A DNA stretch of 64,000 nucleotides, from contig NC_064439.1 in the NCBI RefSeq assembly GCF_023343835.1, forward strand, positions 22,508,933 to 22,572,932. The letters run 5' to 3'. Shown here in pieces: positions 1-13,200 of this stretch (position 1 is its first letter; each line of letters begins with the position of its first letter). Source of the DNA: Lagopus muta. Lineage: Eukaryota > Chordata > Aves > Galliformes > Phasianidae. Under the pieces are notes generated by a model that was given only the letters and a program-made list of their open reading frames with translations, made no database searches and was not told where the DNA came from. Made by a program: the position numbers and the translations under genes.

Positions 1-1144
1 CCTAAATTGGTAAAGACAGCTGCTGTTTGGTACCCCAATTCCTAATTAGTCCTGAGCACAAATCAGTGTTACCTGCTTTTAATCTTCTGTTTACTTTTAT
101 TTATGTAAATTAAACTAGTGCATCTAAGAATAAGTTTTTTACAAAGCCCTTCTGTATCCATTCTCTTTATGTGTCCTCCCACTAATGTTTTTCTGCCTTC
201 TGAGCATTTTCCCAGACCAGAACTAATAAGTATATTACTTACTGTCGTGTTCTGCTTTGTTATTTTTAAAAATGTTTCTGCAAAATACGTGTATGCTTGG
301 CTGGAACTAGTTCAGTGTACTAAAGTTACTTCTTTTTGTCCTTTGATTTTGACTTTTTGTTAATGCTGTAATAAGGGGATGCAAATTCAGACCAGGAAGC
401 AGTTACTTCTGACAGTGTAGTGCTATTGGAGTGTGACCTCTGTTTATCAAGGAGAATTTTGACATCTTGGTCCTCAGCCTCCAACTGCATTTCTGGTCAA
501 TCTTATACTGATCTCTCTACTCCTGTGAAAGTGAATATTGTCTCCAAAGACCTGTACCTGATATGTTCATAAACTCACCACTTCTTACTCTCCAGTGTCT
601 CAATATATCCTCCTCCTGATGAATGCAAAGTTAATGCATCTCACTCAGTTTGTGCATAAAGTCAGAGAATCTGTGTGCAACATATACCATCCTGATAACC
701 TGTCTTCCTTGAAGTCCTTATTTCAAATCTAGTCATGCATTCTTGTGCATGTCTCAATATTTGAATTTTAATTACTTCAAAATTCAATAGTATTCGATGG
801 AAATCCAGCTTTTTTGAAAGGGGAATGGGAAGGGAAAAGGAGAATGAGAGAGTTAATATTAGACTAGTTCATCATTTGAATGTGACCTCCAGTTATAATG
901 GAGTACTCTGGAAATACTGTCTTTTGGATTTTGGATTATACAAAAGTCATCCTATAGTACTGCAAAATGAAGTGTTTCTATATAGCTTTGTGTGGTCTTT
1001 GGTTTGCACAATAAATAAATTTTGTCATAACTTGTGGCACAGTTGAGATAATTATCAGTAATAGTGTTTTGAATGTTTTTATTTTAATGTAGAATTAGAG
1101 GAAACACTGCTAGATGTAAATTATCTTTCTCCTTCTTCTCAAAG
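1..1144 (+). other. ANKIB1: ANKIB1 intron (partial) and left edge
   Basis: AT-rich sequence with no exon I can recognise. It should be part of the intron between the last ankyrin-side exon and the exon at 1145. Confidence 0.6.
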
Positions 1145-1262
1145 CCATACGAGGGGCTTAGACTTCAGGATCTGCGGAGGCTTAAGGATATGCTGATAGT
1201 GGAAACTGCTGACATGCTTCAAGCACCACTCTTTACTGCAGAAGCTCTTCTCCGGGCACATG
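1145..1262 (+). CDS. ANKIB1: ANKIB1 coding exon: start of UBA-like segment
   Basis: Acceptor after a pyrimidine tract ending at 1144, donor gtaata at 1263. Encodes 39 codons plus one base, beginning [15 protein letters not shown] and ending EALLRAH, a helical stretch just before the Ariadne-type UBA-like WD-REKL motif. Upstream ankyrin exons are outside the window. Confidence 0.93.
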
Positions 1263-4200
1263 GTAATACAGAACCTTTAAGATTGAGAAAAAACTGCTTT
1301 CAGCAAAATCAAAATTACAGTTGTGAGTGTGTTCACTTTTTATTCCCAAGAAAAAGAGAAGTAATAGTTAATCGAATAACAGGATGTCATCCACACAGTG
1401 TTTCAGAAAGAAGTACATCTGCAGCATTGAGGCAGACAGGAAAGTTGATAGGGAAGTGATTCAAACTGGGAATACAGGGGAAAATGTTTTAACTTCAGCA
1501 GTGTGAAGAAATACAGCTCTTCTACTTTAGTGAGAGACATAGAAGTAGAACTTCCAAGGCTTTATATATTAAAAAAAAAGTTCAAAAAATTCATTTTTCT
1601 CATTTTTATTAGACCGTTGGTTGTCTATCATTACGTACTTGTGTATAAAATTGGATGACAAAGTATTTTTCTTTGTTTTTTATCACAGTAAAAGAAGTGT
1701 GACTGTTACAGTATTTGGAAATGGCCTTGAGTTTTAATGCATTGGAGTGTATGTCCTTTTTAGGATTTGAATAGCTACTCTTTAAGTGCAGGGCATAGTT
1801 TCCTCTTGTATATTGTAACTGCTTTAATGTCAATGGAATCAGTCTGTGGTCTTGTGTGACTGAAGCGGGGGTTGTCAGAATTCAGGGAGCTGACTCCAGA
1901 CAAAAGCATTTCTCTGAAGCTCAGTGGAAGCTTCAGCCTTTGATTCAGCCATTCAAAACTTACGCTTACTGAAGCATCCACATTGTTACTGTGTGCCAAA
2001 GAGACTACTCAGGCAGTTAATGGTTTCCATGCTTATCGCTGTATTGCTGGATTAAGTTTTTGAGCCCTGTTATTTTTGAGTGTTCTCTGTAAAAATAGAA
2101 GAGTGGAAAAAATGAAATAAGAAAATACTCTTGCAAACCCACAAAATATGGCTGACTTTTATGAGTAGGCATGGTACCTTACGCTTATCTCCGTTAAATT
2201 ATTTTCGATAGTTTACATTCCTTTTACCGTAGCATTAAAGCCAACGTGAACTTGTGCCAGTGATTTTCATTGCCAGTGTGATCATTTTTTAAGGCAATCT
2301 TTGCAAATGCGTTTTTTAGTGTTAATTGTTCTGGGTATTTATATATACAATATTTGGATGTTACTTTGGGTTCTCAGAAAATGTCATTAGTGCTAAATAT
2401 TACTAAATGCTGAACTAAGCGAGCAGGCATGTTTTGTGCCCTGCGCACTCAGAAGAGAACGATGACACAACTGTTTGAATTGGCAGCACAGTTCATAGTC
2501 AGTCCAGAAGCAGTGAGGTTGGTGTGAAGTGTTCAGAAATGTCTGCCAGCATCTGGTGAGCAGAAACTGAAAGTTGAGAAGAAATCACTTTACATTGCAA
2601 AGGTCATTCCACTGATGTTGCCTCCATGAGGTAGCTGTAATTTAATGCAAATAATAATAATGCAATAATGCAAATGTGTGGTGAAAAACACACAGACTTC
2701 TGCAAGTCATGAGAATGTCAGCTATTTTGCCTGTAGCTGTGGTCATATGCTGGAAATTATTCAAACAAAATTTCTTTTTTTTGAAAATGGAGAAGTGGTT
2801 CAGCCTAGTAAAAGGAGTAATTGTGCTATTTACAAGGCATGAGACAATTGGGAAACGCCAAATACCAAACTGCAGTGTTTTTGCATTTTATCTTGAACTT
2901 CATAGAGGAATAACATGATGTCTTAATTCACACCTAAGGTGTGAAAAGCATTTTTTAAATTTTTGGGAAGATTATTCTTATGTACTACTTTTAGTAGATT
3001 AAAGATGTAATATTTAATCCATCTAACTTGCTGTCCTTTGTCATACAACTGTATCAATTTAGGAATTAAGTGTGTATTTTGGAAGGTTTAAGAACTTCTC
3101 AATTTTTCCATATGTGTTTTTTCAACATTGTTCCTGTTTCTCTTCTATTTCATACTAAAGTAATTGATTTCAGGATAAAAGAGAGGCAATTCAGCAAATA
3201 TAACTATTTTACTTAATATTTTATTAAGTATATATTTATATACAAATATAATATTTTACTTGCACTCATAATTTAGTAAAGAGAACACAGTGGGAACCAT
3301 TTAGTAGCATGTCTTAACCCTGGCTAATTTTAACAATGCACTATAAAGGAACTCAAGAAAACTTGGGGCAAATTTCACCTATATGTTAGCATCAGCATGC
3401 TTCCCTCTCAAAGTCTATATAGCCAAGATAACATGCAAAATGCTAACATTTGTAATGGCTCAAATTTGTATATGTTGAGGCACCATGGCTTCAAACAAAT
3501 TAAAGGAAATTAACTCAGGGTGTGGTTTAGCTTACATAAGTTAGCATCTGATCAGTATATCCTATCCAGATCAAGGGTATTTTCTTATTAGGAAGGAGGG
3601 AGCAATCATTATTTCACAGTGGTGATATTTTTACTAAGGTCAGTGCTAAGAATACATGTCTTTTATTTCAATTTTAACAGCATAGAAATACTATTTATTT
3701 TCTCCTGTGTATATTACAGAATTCAATAAAAGCAACGTAGATCCTTTGGTTAATAAAGATTAGTTTCCTATATGAGTACCTAAGATTAAAAAAAAATGAA
3801 CAAACAAAACCAACTTTAAAAGATTTATTTAAGTGATAGGAAAAAATGGAAAATCTCTGTTTCCTCTTGAAATTCTATTTCATCAGATCTGTGAGTATTG
3901 TATGTGGCTTAAAATTCAAATCAGTTTAGGCATTTTATATATTTATATTAAAATGAGAACTTTTAGTTATTTTTCATCGGAAAAAAATACTGTTTATAAG
4001 ATAACTTGGTATAAATCTTAGGAACAAGAAACTAAAAATATTTCAAACAATAATTATGAAAGATCTGTATTAGTTTTAAGGTAGTGTTTCTTTCACTAGT
4101 TCCTTTTTTGTAACTAAGTGGGAAAATTCGCATCTACATTTACTTAATTGTATTTACTTGTTTCTAATTTTTTTAGTGTAGCACATACATATTGTTTTAT

Positions 4201-7200
4201 GGATGCAGTTACAGAATAGATTTCAAGCATCATCAGCTGCATAATTTCCTGTGTCTGTATATTTATTGAAGACTGGGACAGGGAGAAGTTGCTCGAGGCA
4301 TGGATGTCTAATCCAGAGAACTGCTGCCAGCGCTCGGGGGTTCAGATGCCCACTCCCCCTCCAAGTGGGTACAACGCGTGGGATACGCTGCCTTCTCCAC
4401 GAACTCCCCGCACTACTCGCTCCTCTGTAACTTCCCCTGATGAAATCAGCCCGTCACCAGGAGACATCGAGACAGCTGTGGTAGGTGTATAAATAGATCT
4501 GAAACTACCAGGATAGAAGAGCCTGGATCTAAACATAAACACCTACATGGACAGGCATGCCACATTGTTCTCTCATTTGGAAAATAAGTTTGCACAGATG
4601 CAAAGCCTTTTTCTTTCCAAAAGTGTGAACAAAGAAATTTGCACTTTAAACATTCTGTATAATAGCACAATTGAGCACGTGGCTAATGTAAGGACACTTT
4701 TTTCACCTAGCCTGACAAAGTAGGATTTTATCCAGATACAGTCACGTCACTACATTTAGCTCTTTCAAGATTCACATCTCATACTTCTCAAGATATTCGC
4801 TTTCACTGTATCCATTTTCCTGAAGATACCCAATGCTGCAAACCCTGCCTTCTGAAATTTTTTTCTTTGGAAAACAAAATTCTCTTTGTCTGCATTCTGA
4901 AATGTCAGCCCCCACAAGTGTACTGTAAGCTTATAATTACTTTTACTATGTGTGGGCTGCATCAAGCAGTTTAGAAGGCTGTTGCAAATTTGAAATATGA
5001 AAGTGCCTTTCACTAAAATCAGTGTGGTTCTTTTGAAAGACAGAGTTCTCTTTTTAATAATCCACAGCTGCAACATTATAAAACCTTTGTTCCATGATCT
5101 AAGCATTTTTTTCTAGAATATTATATGAAGCCTTGCAAATGGACCATCCCTGGATCTCATAATAAAATAAAAAATTGTGTTCCTGCATGTAAACATTTTA
5201 TTTCTTTAATTGTAAAATGTTGACAAAGGAACTGTATGGAGTAATGTTATCCTACTCTTACTTATATTAGCAGTGAAATGTTGTGCAGGAACATTTCCCT
5301 AATTAAAATGTGTAACTAAAGACTGCATGTGTTCAGTCATATGTTGTGTTGTTTTTATTGTCGTTTATGGTCCAGCAGTGCAGGCTGGATAGTGACTGCA
5401 GTTCTAGGTCTTACATATCTAAATCCAAATCCAGATTTATACATTCAGTAATTCCAATTGTTAAAAATCTTGCAAGAAGCTTTTAAAATAGTATTTTGAA
5501 AATGTTGATTATGAAACGATACTTATTTCTCTAAAGTTGCACATACTGGCAGACAAATGAAAAATAAAAGTAGGTAAAATGAAAACACATATTATAATGC
5601 TCCTTTCAGCTTTTGCATTTACATCCTATTAAAACTGTTCCAGTACATGTTCTACACTTGATATTCTGAACTCATCTTCATTAATTTCCTTATTTTAAAG
5701 ATATGTTTTAGACATAATTGAAAGACATAAAAATTAGTAGACAACAGCTTTGATGTACAGTCAACTTCTAAAATACTGAATTTTGTCAAGACAGTAAGAT
5801 GATGTGACTGGAACAATAATACATTCCTTCATCAAGTCTTGTACTTTGAGGGCAGCCTTATTTGGCTTGGTTTGGTTTTGTCTTTAAGACAACTATATTT
5901 TAAGAGTAACTACAGGTTAATTTTCTTGAAATGCTTTCCTATATTGTAGTATCTAATGTATTGAAAGTTGAAGTAAATTTTAATTGAATCTTTGTTCCAG
6001 TGGAAAGAAAATCTGCTTATAGTCTTTCAAGAACATGAAATCTTCATGTCTAACCATAAGCAATAAGTAATGTCACATCTATTTTTAAAATATTTTCAGA
6101 GTAAGGGCCTCAGTATTCCGTATATTATTTTTTCTACAGTACTTAGTGGTATAAAATTAAGCAGAGATGTGTACCGTTGGAATGTTTCTCATTGCATCTA
6201 TTTATTTTGATTGTAAGCCTTAGTGTAATACTTTCCATATTAATCTGGTTTTAATACTTAAAAGTATTTGCTGGTGCTCTTGCACAACTAAATTGTTCCT
6301 TTGTAATTTGGAACCAACTGTCTGAGATGACAGAGGCTACAAGAAGCACTTAGGATTTCCAGACTCCATTAACGGCTGCCTATGAATCTCATGAAAACTT
6401 CAAGGCCCATTTTCCTCAAGAACTGAGATCTTAGCAATCTGCACAATGAAGCACATGCTGAGCTGGAAGACATGACATAAGGCACCCCAAAATGCGGTGT
6501 TTGGATGGGGAAGCACAGAAAAAGAGATATGGAATCTTTCTCATTTCTACTTCTAAGCTATTTCTATAACTTAAATTACTTTTTCTTCTTTCTGGCTGCA
6601 GTTAGATTTTTCTCCCTGTTGAGTGCTTTAAAGTTTTGGTGAGGTTTTCCAGCCCAGTATGTCCTGTGAATAATGTGAAAAGCTTTAGGGTATTTCTTAA
6701 TCTGAAGTATTTTTTCATCTGCAGTGTGACATTTGTATGTGTAATATATCTGTGTTTGAAGACCCAGTGGATATGCCTTGTGGGCATGACTTCTGCAGAG
6801 CATGCTGGGAGGCGTAAGTATATACACTTCTACGTATTTTGGGAAACTCATCTTTCCTGTTTTGAACAGGTAAAGATGGAGACATTAAACTGCCTGGGCT
6901 TCAACAAACTGCTGTTTTGATGCTATTGAATATTTTATTTGTCATTCAAAATGACCATCAGCTGTTTTAGGCCTTCACGTGAATGACTCGGACTGCTCTT
7001 GATTTGCTCACTGTGTGTGTGGTGGTGGCAATGGGCTACATATCTACTATGTTAAGCATGTGCTTAATTCCATTTCTTATTTCAGCACACTGATTTGAGG
7101 CATCATAAATCCGTTTCCAGTCAGAAAAGTTATTAAAATACTTTCTTTCATTGAGAGTTAATAGCTGGACTGACTTTATCTTAATTGCTCAGTTAGTGTA

Positions 7201-10200
7201 ATGCTCTCATTACTACGCAATTTAAATCCAAACTATTGTGCTAGTAAAAAGAAACAATTTAGGAATAATGATAGCTGCATGCAGTGCCTTTTTATTCATT
7301 TCCTCACTCAAGAGGTTGTGCTAGGCTGTTACCACTGCAGGGTCTTGTTACACAGACGTGTCAGCACGTGCCCTACTGCAGATTAGCCCAATTGATATGA
7401 ACCCATTCTCCTGTGGTGCAGAGGAACAGTTTCTCTTCACAGTGTTTTAGAAGGCCAGTTTTTTCAATATTCAGAGAATTAATAGTCTTGCTCCAGTTGT
7501 TTTGTATGTAGTTATGCAGTAATTTAGAAGTTATGAAGAGATCCCTGGCGAGATATAGTGCTTCTAACTTGAGTACTGGCCTACACATAGCACGATGTGT
7601 GCATGCACTCAAAATTATAGTGCAATGTCAGCCAGGTGTTTGTGGTGGCATTGTGGAGAGTGGTTCATCTTCCTGAGCCATACATTTCTGTTACATGGGG
7701 AGTAGGCAGAACTGAGTTATCCCATTTTAAGATAAATTTTAAGGCACACAAGTCTTTCTGTCTTAACTATCTAAGGACTCCAGATGACTAACTTACAAAT
7801 ACCTGAGTATTGTATAATACCTGAGATGAGTATTCTCGAGTATTAATTAAACTAAACAGTGCTGTGAGTTATAGTTCAGTTTTCAGCAGGTTTCTGAGCT
7901 TCTTGTGTCCTGCATTTCTAGGATTTGGGGACTGCAAAGGTCTCCATTTAGAAATTTGTTTCTGAGAGCAGAACTGCTTTGACCAGCACAGATGAAACAT
8001 TAATTGCCTATCATTCCTAGATTAATTAAGCTATACATTCCATTTCTTATTTAACTTAGAAGTAATGCTGAGTTTAATTAAACATTTCATAGGAGCCTCT
8101 GAGAAATGGCAAGGATAGAAACTACAAACACACAGGGCTATGCGCAGATGATGGCACTTACTTCTGAACCACAATAGTGTTCTCTCTTTTCTTAATTATG
8201 CTATTCATCTGTTGTCCTTTGAGGTGACAGGGATACTTCCTATTCCTTGTTTAGAAATTGATTAATTTGAATATATATGAGCATGGTATAAAGTATTAAG
8301 GAGCATTTTGATTTTTACTTTTTTTATTCACAAATACTTACTGACACAATTCTGGCAGATTTTTGAATCTGAAAATTCAAGAAGGTGAAGCTCACAACAT
8401 TTTTTGCCCAGCATATGATTGTTTCCAGCTTGTGCCTGTAGACATCATAGAAAGTGTGGTTTCCAAGGAGATGGACAAAAGATATCTTCAATTTGACATT
8501 AAGGTAAATTGTCAAACTGTTCTTGTACTCTTGAGATGTATTTCTTTTTATTAAAAGTACTATACAGCTTCCATGTGAAATGCTGCTGTCTATCTGTAAC
8601 CTTCCCTGTAGGACTTTATGCACAATGAATTACTGGCTGTCTTGTTTGCCACAATATGGATGTTTGGTTACCACTGAGAAAAATAAGAAAGGATGTTGTA
8701 TTATTCCTGAAACACAGATATGGTGTTTTCAAAGTGTATTAACTAATGCAGTATTAGTAACATTATTTGATCAATCTAATGTTTGTAAAAGATTATTTGA
8801 ATCTTTTAATCTGCTAGATTTGTTTGTGTTGGAGGTCTAAAATTGTTAACAGTTTTTAAATGTTTTTTTTATTACTGAGAGTCTAATTCCATTTGTAAGT
8901 AGTGCCTATTTCCATCTAAAAATATTAATGCAAGTGAATGACTTAATTTTTTTTCCATTCAATGCTTCATACAATTGATATATATTTATATATGTATGTT
9001 TATGTGTGTATGTATGTATAAAGGGAAACCTTGTTTTGATTCTCCCGTTTGACTTTTTATTTGTTTATTTCCATTAACAATCTTATAATTCACGTTTTTT
9101 CTTTTGTACTACGTGTAGTAATGAACTAGATAACGTGTTACGTTATGTTATCAGTGGTGGCAGAGTAAGAGAAAGCAAGAAGGGTTTTTTTTCCTTTTAC
9201 AATGCAATATTTTTGTGTATAACAAGTCTCTTTAATGAAGTCTTACACGATGTGGTAAAGATGAAGTATCTAGGTCTGATTAGCCTTTCACATCTTCATC
9301 TTCAAAGTGAGTGGTTAACGGCACCGTTTTGAAGAGAAGTAGTGAAAGTTCTTTGAAGTTTTCCACCTGAACTTTTTAATAAAAGTTTTATGAAAGAAGT
9401 CCTGCTACGTTAATTACAAAAGTTTATAGGTAATGTCCTGAGATAGTCCAGTTCTGATTTCAGGTTTATTGCAGATGATTATATTGTGGATTTTGTGTTA
9501 ATCAGTAAGATTTTAATTGTTTTCAGCAAGAGTCAGTTCTGTTAATGAGCATTGCTAGTGCATATATAGTGGAAATATAGAGTAAGCCATATCACAAAGG
9601 AGTTGAATTGCACACATTAATTTTTTGTGTGGGATATAAATCATTTGGATCTTAGCCTAAGTCTGGAGTACTGTCTGAATGCTTTTAATACTGTTTTTTG
9701 TTTTGTTTTGTTTTGTTTTTTTGATGGAGATTAAATTATTCCTTTTTAATAACTATTTTTAAAAGCCTATCGAAATCGCTACAGTTGTCATTATGCTTTT
9801 TGGCTTTGTTCCTTCAAAGAAAGATTACAATGACAGGTTGTTTTATATCAACGATTAAATATGATCTTCTGTGTTAAAATATTTTCTTTCTTTCTTTCTC
9901 TTTTTCTTTAGGCCTTTGTTGAAAATAATCCTGCTATTAAATGGTGTCCTATCCCAGGCTGTGAAAGAGCAGTAAGGCTAACAAGACAAGGATCAAATTC
10001 AACAGGATCAGATACGCTTAGCTTCCCTATGCTAAAAGCTCCTGCTGTAGATTGTGGAAAGGGACATCTTTTCTGCTGGTTAGTGCTAGAAAGTATCTAT
10101 GTCGACACAAATGTATAATCACTGCTATTCCAGGGATTAATAAAAAATTAAAAGTTCTACTTAGCACCAAACGTGCAGCAGCAAAATTTTAGATGGGATG

Positions 10201-13200
10201 GTATTTGACTTTACTATTCTTGGATTTATTTATTAGCTTTATATGCACAAATATTTCAGTATTCTGAGGCACAGCAAAGCTTTCTTATATTGTCTTATTA
10301 ATTATTTGTTCTGTTAGATGTAGAACTGTAACATAAACTGCTGTGATTTTCTCATCTGAGGAGGCTGGAGCATCAGCGGAGGGATTTTTGTGTCTGTTCT
10401 GGATAGATACATAGGCATACTCTGAATTATAGACAGAAAACAGCAGGCTTTTGCTCATTCAGAATTTTGGTGGAATTACATCAGAAAAGCTTGAGCTGAA
10501 ATAGAACTTTGAAGGATTTTTTGCTACATACATAACTATTTCTGTTTGCTGGATCACTCCAATCGTTTCACTTTTTCAGTAGTTTTGCTTTATGTTGTTT
10601 TCTGTTAAGTCTTAAGATGAATACAAGCTCAAGAAGTGAAAACCATGATATATTTAAAAGATCATCCTTTAAGCTGTCTATATTCAGCAGTTCCAGGGAA
10701 ATGACAAAAACAGTATCAACAAAAGCAAAAAAAAGTGATAGGATACTTCTCTGAAGTCTGGGGCAAACACTATCCTTGTTCCTTGAGCCTGTCAGACTAC
10801 TGCAGTGATTTTAGTGACTTCAGATTTTCGCCCTTTCCCCATATGAATGGAAAGGGTGGAGGGATAAGAGGAAAGTAGACATGAGGAACCAACCAGGAAA
10901 GTTGTAAAACATAACCTGTTTGGAGAAAATTGTTCACAATTGGTGGAGAACTGGGAAAGAAACAAATTTTGTGAAAACAAAGCAGAAAATGTTTTTATCA
11001 GTGAACGTAAAACAAACCTCAGGGATATTCAAAAGAAGGTATTACCCTCTCATCCTTGTTTCTGACAACTGTTGTCCTGACAGAATGTTACATTAGCTTG
11101 AAGGTCAGAGCTTGAAACCACTTTGTGTCATACTGTTGCAGTCCTTCAGATATTGTCAGATTCTGCTTCCTTTACACGGGCTAAATTCACCCTCTCTCTA
11201 GAATGCCCCTTGAATGTGAAAATGCCCTCCAAGTGCATAATTTTTATGAGAAATACCCTTTTTTTTTTTCTTTTAACAGTTCCTGGTAAAATTTCCTGAA
11301 GTCTTGAAAAAAGACCTCATTCTGTTAGTAAAATGTCCAAGAAGGCATTTACAAGGCCTTTTTTTCCTCCATGTGAAGGAAGATTTTCATCAGTGGCAAG
11401 AAAGTTTCACCAACAACTGAAGCATTCTGCAATATTAGGAATGAGAACCTTTTGCAGAAGGCAGCCATATTAGTCTCATAGTGCAAAATCCTATATGACA
11501 GAATTAGAACAGTTCAGTTGGAAGGGACTTTTAAACATCATCTAGTAACACTGCCAAACCACTTCAGGGCTAACCAAAAGTTAAAGCATGTTATTGAGGC
11601 CGTCATACAAATGCTTGTTGAACACTGACAGACAACGAGTCATCACCACCTCACTGTCTGTTCCAGTGTTCGATCATCTTTCTGTAGACAAATTTCTCCT
11701 ATTGTCTACTCTGAAATCACCCTGGCACAGCTCTACTTCCTCTGGAAAAAAAGAAAATGCATTCTTAGTTGAGTGTGTCTTCATTATCACCATATTCTTG
11801 AAGGGATATTGATTTATATCTTTAAAGTTCAATCAGCACATCCCACATTTCATACTTTTGTCAGTTCTGCAAGTTTTTCACAAGTAATCTACAGTTTAGA
11901 CATTATTGTATCAACTAATATGGCTTTAGTAAGAGATTCTTCAGAATCTCTATATTAGAAAATCCCAACTAAGCTGTAGATAACCATTCGCTGTCATGTA
12001 CTAAGAACAAGTTATGAGGTTTTGTCAGCATGGAATTTCCATTTTTAGGATCTCTGTCTTTTCTGCTCATTAAAGTAAGGCATTGTAGATGTAGGAATGT
12101 TTCTATTAAACACAGGGTTCCTTAGAATGTACTAGTTTTTCATTACCCACTACTTAATAGCACCTTCGACAGAATCTAACCAGCTCTGACAAACAGAAAA
12201 TTCCATTCCTTTTCAAAAAATCATTCTGAGATTTTTAAATGTAGTTCAGATGAAGATAGTACACAAATACTACATCTGTGTATTAGCAGATCCTATATAT
12301 TAGAACCTCTTAATGCTGTACAAGAAGCATATGGAATTGTAGCAAGGGGACACGTATGGAAAGTAGTAAGCACTGCAGACTTAGTTTTGCATCATCAGTC
12401 CTCTTTCATTTTATCCTGGATGGAAACAAGGGGCAAAGTGTATTTTGTAGGAAAGATATGTTTTCAGGTACACTGGGAAAGCTGATTCTAAGCTGCAACT
12501 ATTTTGCTGTTTTGATTCACATCAATTTCATTATATGATATAAACATTATCAGGAGAAAAGAAAAATCAAGAAATGCTTCTTGGACAATGCTTTCAGTCC
12601 TTCCATGAATTTTCTCTTGTTGAAACTTGCTGCAAGTTCATTAAATATGTGCCATACCTTCAAATAAATCATCCTGCTAACTGTTGAGGAAGGCAGTCTG
12701 GGGAGGCTGAACTGTTAGTTGTCACAACCATTTGGTGTTACTTCCTTTCAGTCTGTGCTGTCATGGAGTCCATCCGAAATACAACTTTGTTTCATAAAAA
12801 GTTGTAGGATCAATAGGCTCATCATTCTTACTCAGTAAAATGGCATCTTCAGATAAGAACTCTTGGTCTGGGATAAGCTGAGGAAAGACTTTTTGAAAGA
12901 AGTTATTCTAACTTCCTTCTGTGAGTACAATGTATGCATATTCATGTGTATGCATCTTTAAAAATCCCATTCTGGTTCATACTGAAAAAAGCAAGAGTGA
13001 AGCCTTCTGAGATCTGTTTCTGCAGGTTCTAGTGGGAAAGAAAAAAGGCTCAGCACAATGGGAACTGCCTCTCAGAGACACAAATCTGCCTTTTATATTC
13101 TCAGAAACTCAGAAATATTGCCAAGAAGACTGAATTACACCAGGGAGCTTAGTATCTTATTGTCTCCTTCTGTAGTGAGTTTAAGCTTGTATTATAGCAG

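Larger units (their letters stand above)
8504..9911 (+). other. ANKIB1: ANKIB1 intron, 1.4 kb, with simple repeats
   Basis: Holds a TA/TATG-rich tract at about 8978-9020 and a (TTTTG)n tract at about 9697-9721; otherwise unique. Confidence 0.7.
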